Notes: generated by a model from the sequence alone, not told the origin. DNA of 23,673 nt from Bacillota bacterium (GCA_023435435.1 JAEYRW010000053.1:1-23673), one strand, 5' to 3'; positions 6,680 to 14,897 are shown, numbered from the stretch's first letter. Program-made: numbers and translations.

Positions 6680-7632
6680 AGCGAATTTGGGCGGCGATTC
6701 TGGCGCTCACCCTGTGGGCGTTCCCGGCGGCGGCGGAGATTGATCAAATCAATCCCTACGTCATCAAGGCGGACGTGCGCGCGTACATGACGGAAACGGA
6801 TGTCGCGCTCTACGAAAAGCTGCTGGACGGGGTGTTCGCGCGGGCGGCGCGGGTGACGCTATCGGACGATTACGACGCCAACCTCCGCGCGTTCGGCGCG
6901 CTGCAGGGGAATCCCTACTATTTTTTCGTGGACAGCCTGACCTTTACCGCCAACCACAGTGCGGTGGAGCTTACTTACGCGTACACGGCGGATGAGCAGG
7001 CCGAAATGCGCGCCTACATGGACGGCGAGTACCTCGAAATCCTCAATTCCGCCATTACGCCGGAAATGAACGAGCTGGACGAGGTTCTGGCGGTGTACCG
7101 GTATTTCGGCGAGCGGATCGAGTACGACCTCGACTGGCTGGGCGCGCTCAACATGTCGGACGACAAGTTCCTGTTTCCCGAAATCGAAATTTACCAGGCG
7201 CTCAAAACGGGCAAGGGGGTATGCCACTCCTATTCCTACCTCTGCGAGTTCGCGCTCCAGCAGCTGGGCGTGGAATGCCTGCGCGTCTCGGGCGACATCG
7301 TCAATTCGGATCAGGGGCACATGTGGCTGGTGCTGAAGCTGAACGGCAAATTCTACCACATCGACCCCACCTGGGATGACAACGGCGACGCGGAAGGGCT
7401 CAACTATTTCGGCCTTACCGACGCGGAGCGCGCCACATCCGGGATCGGCAGCTATAATCTATCCTACGATGGGGCGTATGGCGAGATCGTGTGCGACGAC
7501 GATTCCTTCGCCGCGTTCCGGGGCGTCCTCAACTACCAGTTCGTCGAGGACGAGCCGCACACGGTTCTGCTCGAATACGGCGACCACAGGGCGGTCTTCA
7601 ACACGGAGACGCTTGCGATTGAGGAAGAATGA
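6676..7632 (+). CDS. Secreted transglutaminase-like (cysteine protease fold) protein
   Basis: This 318-residue protein has a signal peptide (MKRIWAAILALTLWAFPAAA) and a transglutaminase-core domain. The Cys-His-Asp triad is visible as C183 in GKGVCHSYSYLC, H215 in GHMWLVLKL and D230 in HIDPTWDD. The N-terminal half (residues 25-140) is a family-typical extension without clear motifs, and about 75 residues follow the core. Such extracellular proteins usually act as peptidases or crosslinkers on cell-wall or surface peptides; the substrate is unknown. Start ATG 6676 is set by GGAAGG and by the ATGA overlap with the exporter subunit. Confidence 0.88.
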   Translation: MKRIWAAILALTLWAFPAAAEIDQINPYVIKADVRAYMTETDVALYEKLLDGVFARAARVTLSDDYDANLRAFGALQGNPYYFFVDSLTFTANHSAVELTYAYTADEQAEMRAYMDGEYLEILNSAITPEMNELDEVLAVYRYFGERIEYDLDWLGALNMSDDKFLFPEIEIYQALKTGKGVCHSYSYLCEFALQQLGVECLRVSGDIVNSDQGHMWLVLKLNGKFYHIDPTWDDNGDAEGLNYFGLTDAERATSGIGSYNLSYDGAYGEIVCDDDSFAAFRGVLNYQFVEDEPHTVLLEYGDHRAVFNTETLAIEEE

Positions 7633-7636
7633 TGAT

Positions 7637-8350
7637 ATGAAGGAAAACAAGTACGACGACGGCGCGTTTTTTGAGAAATACGCGCGGATGACCCGCTCCC
7701 GGGAGGGCCTCAAGGGCGCGGGCGAGTGGAAATCCCTCGAAAAAATACTGCCCGGTTTCGCGGGCAGGCGGGTCCTGGACTTGGGCTGCGGATATGGCTG
7801 GCACTGCGTCTACGCGGCGGACCATGGGGCTTTATCCGTGCTGGGCACGGACATTTCCGAAAAAATGCTCGCCGTGGCGCGGGAAAAGACGGACGCGCCC
7901 GGCGTCTCCTACGAGCGCGCCGCCATGGAGGATCTGGACTTCGCGCCGGGCAGCTTCGACGTCGTCCTGAGCTCGCTGGCGCTTCACTATGTGGAGGACT
8001 ACGCGGGGCTTGCACGGCGGGTCTACGATTGGCTGGCGCCGGGCGGGGACTTCGTCTTCTCCGTGGAGCACCCGATCTTTACGGCCCACGGAACGCAGGA
8101 CTGGGTCTACGGGGAAGGCGGAAAAATTCTGCACTTCCCCGTGGACAACTATTCCCTCGAAGGCCCCCGCGCGGCGGTGTTCCTCGGGGAGACCGTGCGA
8201 AAATACCACCGGACGCTCACGACCTACCTCGAGACGCTGCTTTCCCTCGGCTTCCGGCTGCGCCACGTGGTGGAACCGGTGCCGCCGGAGGACATGCCGG
8301 ACGAACTGCGCCGCCCCATGATGCTGCTGGTCGCGGCGGTGAAGGACTGA
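7637..8350 (+). CDS. Class I SAM-dependent methyltransferase
   Basis: This 237-residue protein has the class I methyltransferase fold. Motif I is VLDLGCGYG (46-54), the acidic residue binding the SAM ribose is D72 in LGTDIS, and the later motifs AAMEDLDFAPGSFDVVLSSLALHYVED and LAPGGDFVFSVEHP are of the Methyltransf_11/UbiE-like type. The substrate is unknown. ATG 7637 is preceded by GAGGAAG and lies 4 bp after the transglutaminase-like stop, so it ends the ThrE-type operon. Its stop codon touches the stop of the convergent glycosidase gene with no terminator in between. Confidence 0.92.
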   Translation: MKENKYDDGAFFEKYARMTRSREGLKGAGEWKSLEKILPGFAGRRVLDLGCGYGWHCVYAADHGALSVLGTDISEKMLAVAREKTDAPGVSYERAAMEDLDFAPGSFDVVLSSLALHYVEDYAGLARRVYDWLAPGGDFVFSVEHPIFTAHGTQDWVYGEGGKILHFPVDNYSLEGPRAAVFLGETVRKYHRTLTTYLETLLSLGFRLRHVVEPVPPEDMPDELRRPMMLLVAAVKD

Positions 8351-9922
8351 TCATTCGGCGTACAAAACCGTAACCCAGTCCTGGAACGCGTTCACCTGCG
8401 GGGAAACCCACGCGCCGCTTTCGTCGGGCTGGGCATCCCCGCAGTCTGTTTCTTCCCCCGTCACGGGGTTGAAGTGGAAGGTGCGGTAGCGGACGCCGGG
8501 CTCGAGCCCCTTCACCGCGAGTTTTCCCGTGTAGCCGCCCCAGAACGGGCGGAAGATGACGCGCACCTTGCCGGGAATGCCCGCCGCGAACGATCCGTCC
8601 ATGGCGGAAAGCGAGCAGGGCTTTTCGATCCATTCCGGGTGCATCTCGAATTTCCACCAATCAAAGCGCGTCCAGAGCTTCTTCGCCGCGCCCACCTGGA
8701 ACGAGCCGGGCAGCTTGTAGGCCGCCTCCCAGGGCGTGCTGCCCCAGTGCGCACCGTGGGGGGAGACGCCGTAGGGCTGGCCAAGCGTGTTGAGCTGCCA
8801 GATGCCGTTGGCACCGTAGGTCTGTCCGCACGCGCCGAGCATGATGTTCATCCAGAACAGGTAGCGCTGCACGTCGTCATAGCTGGAATTGCAGATGCCC
8901 TCGTAGCACACCTCCGCGTCGATGACGGGGAGTTTTTTTCTGTCGAGGGCCGCCTTCACCTGCAGCATGGTGGGCACGATGGAGTGGAAGCTCCCGTGAC
9001 CAGTCTGAAGCATGTCGAGATCGAGCAGCGATTCGTCCTCGATCTGCTCGTGGCCGTTCTGGGTGGGGTGAATGGTCACGAGACGGCGGAAGGGATCGGT
9101 TTCGCGCACGAAGCGCGTCATTTCGTTCCAGTCGCGCCGGGACATTTTGAGGTGCTCCTCGTGGGGGATGGACTGGTCGCCATAGAACGTCATGTTTGCC
9201 TCGCCCGCCACGCACCAGCACACCGGGTACGCCGCCCAGCGGGCGACGAGGTTGCGCCAGTGGCGCTTCAGGACATCCATGCCCGCAAAGCGCATGAAGA
9301 AGCCCCAACTGCCCACGATGCAGGGCGTGATGCCGCACTCCACAAGATGGGCAATCTTTTTATCCGCCGCGTCGAAGTAGGCGGGGTTGACGGCCTCGAA
9401 CTTTTCGTCCCAGGGAAAGCCCGCCTCGTTTTTGCCGCGCGCGTCGAAGGGGAGCATGTCCGGATAGAGCCCGGCGATGATCTGCACCACGTTGAAGCCC
9501 TTTTCCACCCGGTCCGCCGTGAGCTTCTGAAAGCCCTCCGGCCACGAAAGCCGGGTGGTGAAGCCCATCCACCAGGTGTCGCCCATCCAGAAAAAGGGCG
9601 TGCCGTCGGCGTGGGTGAGATAAAGCTCGCTTCCGCGCCGTCCGATGGGGCCGTGGCGGTAGAGCGGATTGTCGCCCTCGTAGGGCGCAACTTCAATTTC
9701 GCTCGAGGCGCCGTTCAGGCCGGGTGCGTCCGACTCGACGAGATAGGAATGCGCGCCCGCAAGGGGCGAGGAATAGCGGAATTTCCAGACGCCGTCGCCC
9801 GCCCGGAAGCCGGGAACCCGAAAGACGCCGCCGTCCGGGGCCGTCACCCGGACGTCCATCCGCGCGTCCGGGGCGGCCGCGCCGACGGCGACCTCCGCGA
9901 CCATGTTCTGTTGCACTTTCAT
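8351..9922 (-). CDS. DUF4038/DUF5060-type glycoside hydrolase (apiosidase-like)
   Basis: This 523-residue enzyme resembles the DUF5060-DUF4038 architecture: an N-terminal beta domain (about 1-85), a TIM-barrel (about 95-430, beginning YLTHADGTPFFWMGDTWWM), and a C-terminal beta domain (about 440-523). The likely acid/base is E241 (AGEANMTFYGD) and the likely nucleophile E337 (VIDAEVCYEG), by analogy with GH140-like enzymes. It has no signal peptide, so it should act in the cytoplasm on imported oligosaccharides. ATG 9922 follows GAAGGGA and lies 44 bp after a consensus -10. It is transcribed alone and converges with the methyltransferase gene. Confidence 0.87.
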   Translation of the reverse strand: MKVQQNMVAEVAVGAAAPDARMDVRVTAPDGGVFRVPGFRAGDGVWKFRYSSPLAGAHSYLVESDAPGLNGASSEIEVAPYEGDNPLYRHGPIGRRGSELYLTHADGTPFFWMGDTWWMGFTTRLSWPEGFQKLTADRVEKGFNVVQIIAGLYPDMLPFDARGKNEAGFPWDEKFEAVNPAYFDAADKKIAHLVECGITPCIVGSWGFFMRFAGMDVLKRHWRNLVARWAAYPVCWCVAGEANMTFYGDQSIPHEEHLKMSRRDWNEMTRFVRETDPFRRLVTIHPTQNGHEQIEDESLLDLDMLQTGHGSFHSIVPTMLQVKAALDRKKLPVIDAEVCYEGICNSSYDDVQRYLFWMNIMLGACGQTYGANGIWQLNTLGQPYGVSPHGAHWGSTPWEAAYKLPGSFQVGAAKKLWTRFDWWKFEMHPEWIEKPCSLSAMDGSFAAGIPGKVRVIFRPFWGGYTGKLAVKGLEPGVRYRTFHFNPVTGEETDCGDAQPDESGAWVSPQVNAFQDWVTVLYAE

Positions 9923-9965
9923 GTAAATCCGTTCCCTTCGTTGGGCTACTGCCCGCGTTGCGAGC

Positions 9966-9994
9966 AGGATACCAGAAACGGCGCGCCCTGTCAA
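9966..9994 (-). promoter_or_regulatory. Promoter of the glycoside hydrolase gene
   Basis: On the minus strand, a perfect TTGACA (9994-9989) and TATCCT (9971-9966) are 17 bp apart, with TGG before the -10 (extended -10). Confidence 0.82.
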
Positions 9995-10046
9995 CCGGAT
10001 CAAAAAGTATGGGATTCTCAACGGCGCCCAGCACTTGCGCGGGGGC

Positions 10047-10063
10047 CCGGGGGCGGTCCCCGG
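10047..10063 (-). other. GC hairpin after the ACP-like gene
   Basis: CCGGGG (10047-10052) and CCCCGG (10058-10063) flank GCGGT, 7 bp past the ACP-like stop. No T-run follows, so it is at most a weak or Rho-assisted terminator or a 3'-end stabiliser. Confidence 0.4.
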
Positions 10064-10069
10064 CGACGC

Positions 10070-10354
10070 TTACTCGTAGTACCAAGCCGCCCGCCCGCGC
10101 TCGCCGGGCTGGCGGTACCCGTCGCGTCCGTCCTCCACGAGGGCTTCGATGTGGCGCACAAGGTCGATGAGCCGGTGAAATTCACACACCCGCTCGTCGC
10201 GGATTGTAACCCGGAATCTGTCCTCGCAGAAGAGGACGAGCTTGGCGACGGCCACGGCGTCCAACGCGCCCCAGAGCGGTGTCTCGGGCCGGATGGTTTC
10301 CTCCTCGACGGAGAGAATTGACGCGAGGGCGTCGCGGATGGTTTTGTAGGTCAT
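10070..10354 (-). CDS. Acyl-carrier-protein-like protein lacking the phosphopantetheine serine
   Basis: This 94-residue protein aligns along its length with acyl carrier proteins: IRDALASILSVEEETIRPETPLWGALDAVAVAKLVLFCEDRFRVTI matches the helix I-loop-helix II plan, including the Glu-rich VEEETI segment and a hydrophobic helix II. At the place of the DSL motif it reads D32-A33-V34, so the serine that carries the prosthetic group is Ala. A charged 20-residue tail ends WYYE. It cannot be a normal acyl carrier and may be a structural or protein-binding homologue. ATG 10354 has GGAGG upstream and overlaps the helicase stop by 4 bp, so it is coupled to that gene. Confidence 0.72.
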   Translation of the reverse strand: MTYKTIRDALASILSVEEETIRPETPLWGALDAVAVAKLVLFCEDRFRVTIRDERVCEFHRLIDLVRHIEALVEDGRDGYRQPGERGRAAWYYE

Positions 10355-12621
10355 ATTTCCTCCCTTCCGTCCTCCGCGGGGGAGAACAGGCACAGCCTGT
10401 GGAGCGCGCGGGTGCAGGCGACGTAGAGGTGCCGCTTTTCCCGCCAGTTCTTCGCGTCCAGAACCAGCACGGCGTCAAACTCGAGGCCCTTGGAAAGCGC
10501 AAGCGGGATGCAAAAGACACCCGTGGTCGCCGCTTCTCCGCCCGGTCCGACGAAGGGAAGACCGAGCGCCTCCGCCCAGACGCGCGCCGCCCGCGCCGTC
10601 TCGGCAATGAGCGCCACGGAACCCATGCCCGCCTCTTCAAGCCGCGCAATTTCCGCGGCAATGTGCGCCTTCGCGTCGGCCCTGTCCCGGTAAACCGCCT
10701 CCACGGGCGCTTCGCCCGATCGGCTGAAGCTTTCGATGCCCCCGGCGTCGTCCAGAAAGCGCAGGCTGAATTCCAAAATCTCCCGCGTGCAGCGGAAGCT
10801 CTTTTCGAGGGTCACAAGCGCGTGGGTGCGGCGGTTCAGGGTGCGGGCAATCCGGTCGTAGAGGGAAAGGTCGACGCGCCGGTCCAGCGCCTGGTTCACA
10901 TCGCCCAGCACGGTGAAACGCGCCCGGGGATTGAGCCGGTTCAGCACCGCATAGTCCAGCGCGCCGTAGTCCTGCGCCTCGTCCACCACCACCTGCCGGA
11001 TGGGGGACGGCTTCTCCGGAGGGGTGAGCGCGAGGGAGAGGTAGGCGACGGCAGCGGCGTCCTCCAGGGGAAGAATCTCGCGGCAAACCGCCGCCCGGGT
11101 GCGCGAAAGAAGGGCGGGCAGGTCTTCGGGCAGCGCGAGCCCCGCCCCCAGCCGGCGCACGGCGCGCTCGTCGGCTACGAGGCGCGCATACAGGCGACCG
11201 ACGTCCGGGCGGGTGAAGGCATGGATGTGCCGGGCAAGCGCCGCGCATTCGAGGATGGCATACGCGCGCGCGCACGCATCCAGCTCCTCCGCGTGGCGGG
11301 AATTTTTGCGCGCCAGTGCGAACAGTCTCTCGCGCCGCGCGCCGCGCCTTTGAAACACCGCGTCCCAGACGGCGCCCTCCAGCCGGGCAAGCCGCGCACC
11401 CAGCGGAATCGCGTCCTCCTCGCGTTCGATGAACGCGATCATTTCCTCGCGGGTGAACAAGACCCGGCCCGCATAGACGAGGTCCGAAATCCCCAGCCAG
11501 CGCCGGGGCAATTCCCGGGCGAAGCGGTCAAGGAGTTCTGTCATGACGGGTGAGGATTTAAAGGCGATGTCCTCCGCCGCGCCGAAGCCCCGCCCGGGCT
11601 GCGCGCATTCTTTCCCCATGGGCGCCGCGTTCCCGCCCAGACCGGCGGGCGTCGCGGCTTCTTCTCCGCCGTACAGCCGCTCGAACCGCGCGAACCGGGA
11701 CTCGACAGGCGCGCCGAGCACGGATTCGAGCAGGCGCTCGTAGGTGACCGTCTCCGCGCTCGCCTCCCCCAATTCCGGCAGAACCCCGTAGATGTAGCGC
11801 TCAAAAAGGTCATTGGGCGAAAGAATCAAAATGTCCCCGGCCTTGAGGGGCGAGGCCAGCCCCGCGTACATGAGGTACGCCGCGCGGTGAAGCGCCACGG
11901 ACGTCTTGCCGCTGCCCGCCGCGCCCTGTACCATGAGGAGGTCGTGGGTGGTGTCGCGAATGGCGACGTCCTGATCGCGCTGGATGGTCTCCACGATGGC
12001 CCGCATATGGGGCGAGGCGTTCCGGGCGAGCATGGCGCGCAGAAATTCATCCTGCACCTGCACGTCCGCGTCGAAGTAGTATTCGAGAACGCCCTCCTTG
12101 ATTTCGTATTGACGCTTGCGGGTCATCTCACCCGTCACTTCGCCGCCCGGCGCCGCGTAGGAAACCCGGCCCGTGCCGAAACGGTAGAAAATGCTCGCGA
12201 TGGGGGCGCGCCAGTCGTGGATATAAATCTCGTGGGTCGCTTCGTCCTTGAGAACCGCGCGGCCGATGTACACCCGCTCGGCGTCACCCCCGTCGTCAAA
12301 CGTCATGTCCACCCCCGCGAAGTAGGGAGCCGGCAGCATGTGCCGCAGGGCGCGCGTCTTTTCGTCCAGCATCTCCTTGGTGGCGATTTCCACGGAGCGC
12401 GGCTGGACGAGTTGGCTGAAGTTGACGATCTCCTCGAAGGCGTCGGACGTCCAGAGGCTGTCGAGCATGCGTCGTTCATCGTCCAACATCTCCCGGCCCG
12501 CGCGCTCGATGTCCGCGGCGCGCCGGGCCGCCCCAGTCTCCGCGTCCGCAAGCTGGGCGCGGATGATTTTGATCGCCTCCGCAAGGTGCGCGCGCTCGGC
12601 GCGCAATTCGTCCTGATTCAT
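10351..12621 (-). CDS. helD: HelD-like UvrD/Rep-family helicase, RNA polymerase recycling type
   Basis: This 756-residue superfamily 1 ATPase matches HelD, which removes stalled RNA polymerase from DNA. Residues 1-60 look like the coiled-coil arm that enters the polymerase secondary channel. Then come IYIHDWRAPIASIFYRF (132-148), the Q-motif-like IQRDQDVAIR (213-222), Walker A GAAGSGKTS (233-241), DEAQ (547-550), GDVNQALDRR, KSFRCTREIL, SKGLEFDAVLVLD (710-722) and the motif VI region YVACTRALHRL. A Gly/Ala-rich insert lies near 318-360. The C-terminus stops soon after motif VI. ATG 12621 follows GGGGGG. Length is close to B. subtilis HelD. Confidence 0.88.
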   Translation of the reverse strand: MNQDELRAERAHLAEAIKIIRAQLADAETGAARRAADIERAGREMLDDERRMLDSLWTSDAFEEIVNFSQLVQPRSVEIATKEMLDEKTRALRHMLPAPYFAGVDMTFDDGGDAERVYIGRAVLKDEATHEIYIHDWRAPIASIFYRFGTGRVSYAAPGGEVTGEMTRKRQYEIKEGVLEYYFDADVQVQDEFLRAMLARNASPHMRAIVETIQRDQDVAIRDTTHDLLMVQGAAGSGKTSVALHRAAYLMYAGLASPLKAGDILILSPNDLFERYIYGVLPELGEASAETVTYERLLESVLGAPVESRFARFERLYGGEEAATPAGLGGNAAPMGKECAQPGRGFGAAEDIAFKSSPVMTELLDRFARELPRRWLGISDLVYAGRVLFTREEMIAFIEREEDAIPLGARLARLEGAVWDAVFQRRGARRERLFALARKNSRHAEELDACARAYAILECAALARHIHAFTRPDVGRLYARLVADERAVRRLGAGLALPEDLPALLSRTRAAVCREILPLEDAAAVAYLSLALTPPEKPSPIRQVVVDEAQDYGALDYAVLNRLNPRARFTVLGDVNQALDRRVDLSLYDRIARTLNRRTHALVTLEKSFRCTREILEFSLRFLDDAGGIESFSRSGEAPVEAVYRDRADAKAHIAAEIARLEEAGMGSVALIAETARAARVWAEALGLPFVGPGGEAATTGVFCIPLALSKGLEFDAVLVLDAKNWREKRHLYVACTRALHRLCLFSPAEDGREEI

Positions 12622-12642
12622 GAAATCCCCCCTCGTCGGGAT

Positions 12643-12651
12643 AGGATAACA
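12643..12651 (-). promoter_or_regulatory. Probable extended -10 promoter of helD
   Basis: On the minus strand TGT-TATCCT (12651-12643) forms an extended -10 about 22 bp before the start codon. A good -35 is not present, which is tolerable for an extended -10 promoter. Confidence 0.45.
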
Positions 12652-12674
12652 CGCGGCGGCCCAAAAGAACAGTC

Positions 12675-12703
12675 TTGAATTTGACTGCGAAATGTGGTAT
12701 GAT
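12675..12703 (+). promoter_or_regulatory. Promoter of the AraC-type regulator gene
   Basis: TTGAAT (12675-12680) and TATGAT (12698-12703) are 17 bp apart, with TGG directly before the -10. It is back to back with the helD promoter. Confidence 0.72.
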
Positions 12704-12738
12704 TATCATGGGGAAAGATGAGATCACGGAGGTCGAAG

Positions 12739-13569
12739 ATGATTTCCGCCGCGGAATTGCATGTGTACCGGGGCCCTTGCCTCGCGCGCGGCGAAGGCTT
12801 TCTCTACGTCCCGCCCCATCCCCTTTTGTCTCCCTACATTTCCTGCTATACGATTTCATGCCCCACGCCCGCGACAATGTCCGCGGCGTATTCGATTTTG
12901 CCCTCCGCAAGCTGCACATTCGTCGCAACGGCCCGCGCGGAGGGCGTTTTTGTACATCTGCGCGGGGTGAATACGCGCCCGGTGAACGTCGGCGCGCACG
13001 CCAACCGCGCGCGGCTTCTGGTGCTCGTCGAGTTCCGGCCGGGCGGACTTTTCCCTTTTCTCAAAGCCGATTCGCGCGATCTTCTGGACCGCTCCGTCCC
13101 GATGGAAGACATTGCCCCGGTGCTTTCCCGGGCCGCGGCGCGTATGTTGGAACGGTGCGGTTCCGCCGAAGCGCTGGTTTCGGGGCTGGATGCGCTGTTT
13201 CTCCCCCTTGCCGCGGCCGACGAACGTGACGGGCTCGTCCGGGGCGCCGTAGGCCTCATCCGTGCGCGGCGGGGCGGCGCGAACGCGCGCGTTTTAACGG
13301 ATGAATTCCACTACGGGGAAAAGCAGCTCCGGCGTATCTTTCTGGAGCGGGTGGGCGTCGGGCCGAAAGCGATGGCGCGGATCGCCCGGATCAACTGTGC
13401 CGCACGGCTCATTCGGGCGTCTGGCCGTACGCACGCGGACATTGCCGCCCAGGCAGGATACTTCGACCAGTCGCACCTGATCCGCGACTTCCGGGAAATT
13501 TGCGGCACGACGCCGCTCCAGTATGCCCGAAACATGTCCGATTTTTACAATGACGCGTACAAACTGTGA
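12739..13569 (+). CDS. AraC-family transcriptional regulator with DUF6597-like N-domain
   Basis: This 276-residue regulator has an N-terminal sensing domain that opens with the VPPHPLLSPYISCYTI pattern seen in DUF6597-type AraC proteins. Its C-terminal region (about 175-270) has two helix-turn-helix units: VLTDEFHYGEKQLRRIFLERVGVGPKAMARIAR, then HADIAAQAGYFDQSHLIRDFREICGTTPLQYAR, the diagnostic AraC signature. ATG 12739 has GGAGG 6 bp upstream; ATG 12718 lacks one. The next gene follows after 36 bp with its own AGGAGG and no visible promoter, so they may be one unit. The ligand is unknown. Confidence 0.9.
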   Translation: MISAAELHVYRGPCLARGEGFLYVPPHPLLSPYISCYTISCPTPATMSAAYSILPSASCTFVATARAEGVFVHLRGVNTRPVNVGAHANRARLLVLVEFRPGGLFPFLKADSRDLLDRSVPMEDIAPVLSRAAARMLERCGSAEALVSGLDALFLPLAAADERDGLVRGAVGLIRARRGGANARVLTDEFHYGEKQLRRIFLERVGVGPKAMARIARINCAARLIRASGRTHADIAAQAGYFDQSHLIRDFREICGTTPLQYARNMSDFYNDAYKL

Positions 13570-13605
13570 TGTATCATTGCAACAGATCGGACAGGAGGTA
13601 TTTTC

Positions 13606-14532
13606 ATGAGGAAATTGAGCCGGGAGGCCTACGGGGAGATCGAAAACTGGATGTACCGGAACGCGCGGCCCCTCGAATTGGCGCTGTGGCGGCGGCGCTT
13701 CGAGGGCGGGCCGGACGGGGACGTTCTGACCGCGCTTCGGGCGTACCAAAACGAAGATGGCGGATTCGGCCACGCCCTGGATTGCGACAACTGGAACCCT
13801 AATTCCGCACCGTACAACGCGTGCGTGGCCGCCGGGATTTTTACGGAGCTGGGGCTGTTCGACCCCGCGCACGCCATGGTCGGGGGAATGCTCGACGATC
13901 TGGGCGCGACGGCGTTTTACTCCCCGGAATTGGGCTGGCACTTCACCGTGCCCACCAACGACGGCTTTCCGCACGCCCCCTGGTGGAGCTTTTCCGCCCG
14001 GAACAACCACGCCAACGGCTTTCATGCGACCGGCGCGCTGGCTGGCTACATCCTCCGCTGCGGAGATGAAAAAAACCCCGCATACAGCAGGGCGCTGGCG
14101 GCCTCCCGCGCCATGGCGGAAAAAATCGAAGCGCGCGGAAAGGGCGACATCCACGAGGTGGGCGCGTACGCGGCCTGGCTTCCGGGCGCCAGGGCCGCGA
14201 AGCTCGATTTCGACCTGGATGCCCTCGGCGGGATCGTCGCCGGGCTGGTGAACGAGGCAATCGAGCGCGATCCGGCCAAGTGGCCGCGGTATTCCATGCG
14301 CCCGTCCCAGTACATTGACGGCCCGGAGAGCCCCTACTATGCGGGCAACGAGGAGATTCTGGAAGCGGAGCTCGATTACATCCTGGATGCGCGCTTTGAC
14401 AAGGGCGTGTGGGACATCTCGTGGGAATGGGGCGCGTACCCCAACGAATTCGCCATCGCGCGGCGCTGGTGGCAGGGAAGCCGCGCGGCGGCCAACGTCG
14501 CGCTCCTCAAGGCGTTCGGACGGATTGAATAA
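13606..14532 (+). CDS. Uncharacterised alpha/alpha-toroid protein (prenyltransferase/squalene-cyclase-like repeats)
   Basis: This 308-residue soluble protein has no signal peptide. The segment AYQNEDGGFGHALDCDNWNPNS (about 46-67) contains a QxxDGGFG repeat typical of the terpenoid-cyclase/prenyltransferase alpha/alpha-toroid superfamily, followed by helical repeats. Trp and Gly are frequent in the C-terminal part (GVWDISWEWGAYPNEFAIARRWWQG). Neither the DxDD acid motif of squalene cyclases nor the zinc ligands of prenyltransferases are evident, so an enzymatic role is unproven. It follows the AraC gene closely and ends at a strong terminator; it may be the target of that regulator. The start has AGGAGG at good spacing. 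Confidence 0.78.
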   Translation: MRKLSREAYGEIENWMYRNARPLELALWRRRFEGGPDGDVLTALRAYQNEDGGFGHALDCDNWNPNSAPYNACVAAGIFTELGLFDPAHAMVGGMLDDLGATAFYSPELGWHFTVPTNDGFPHAPWWSFSARNNHANGFHATGALAGYILRCGDEKNPAYSRALAASRAMAEKIEARGKGDIHEVGAYAAWLPGARAAKLDFDLDALGGIVAGLVNEAIERDPAKWPRYSMRPSQYIDGPESPYYAGNEEILEAELDYILDARFDKGVWDISWEWGAYPNEFAIARRWWQGSRAAANVALLKAFGRIE

Positions 14533-14549
14533 GCCTGCAAAGGCATGCG

Positions 14550-14580
14550 AAAGCCCCGCGCTTTTTTGCGCGGGGCTTTT
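14550..14580. terminator. Bidirectional intrinsic terminator
   Basis: A perfect 12-pair stem (AAAGCCCCGCGC at 14550-14561 with GCGCGGGGCTTT at 14568-14579) and a T6 loop has T-runs on both strands. It separates the toroid-protein gene (plus) from thioredoxin (minus). Confidence 0.93.
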
Positions 14581-14588
14581 GGGGAACG

Positions 14589-14897
14589 TCAGGCGAGCAT
14601 CGAGGCGATCTGCTTTTTGGGGCGTGCGCCGGTCACGCGGTTGACCACCTTGCCGTTTTTCATCACCACCAGCGTGGGGATGCTCATCACGCCGAACGCG
14701 CTGGCAAGTTCTCCCTGCTCATCAACGTTGACCTTGCCGACCTTGACGGCGGGCGTCTCCTCGGCGATTTCGTCCACGATGGGTGAAACCATCCGGCACG
14801 GGCCGCACCAGCTCGCCCAGAAATCCAAAAGCACCGTTTTGTCGGATTCCATGACCTCTTTTTGGAAATTTTCGCTCGTTATGTTCATGGCCTTCAT
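14589..14897 (-). CDS. trxA: Thioredoxin
   Basis: This 102-residue protein is a standard thioredoxin, reducing protein disulfides in the cytoplasm. The active site WCGPC is at residues 30-34 in LLDFWASWCGPCRMVSPIVDEIA. The conserved VNVDEQGELASAFGVMSIPTLVVMKNGK with its cis-Pro follows. ATG 14897 is preferred since GGAGG lies 8 bp upstream and the length fits the family; a second Met three codons in is possible. The stop is near the bidirectional terminator. I see no clear promoter; the upstream gap holds palindromes at 14986-15020. Confidence 0.96.
   Translation of the reverse strand: MKAMNITSENFQKEVMESDKTVLLDFWASWCGPCRMVSPIVDEIAEETPAVKVGKVNVDEQGELASAFGVMSIPTLVVMKNGKVVNRVTGARPKKQIASMLA

Noticed and set aside
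8474..10321. 615-residue plus-strand frame opposite the glycoside hydrolase
   Set aside because: It covers the antisense of a gene with clear catalytic motifs, spans an intergenic promoter and the ACP-like gene, and has no domain pattern.
12681..12703. TTGACT (12681-12686) as the -35 for the AraC gene
   Set aside because: It leaves only 11 bp to the TATGAT box; TTGAAT at 12675-12680 gives 17 bp.
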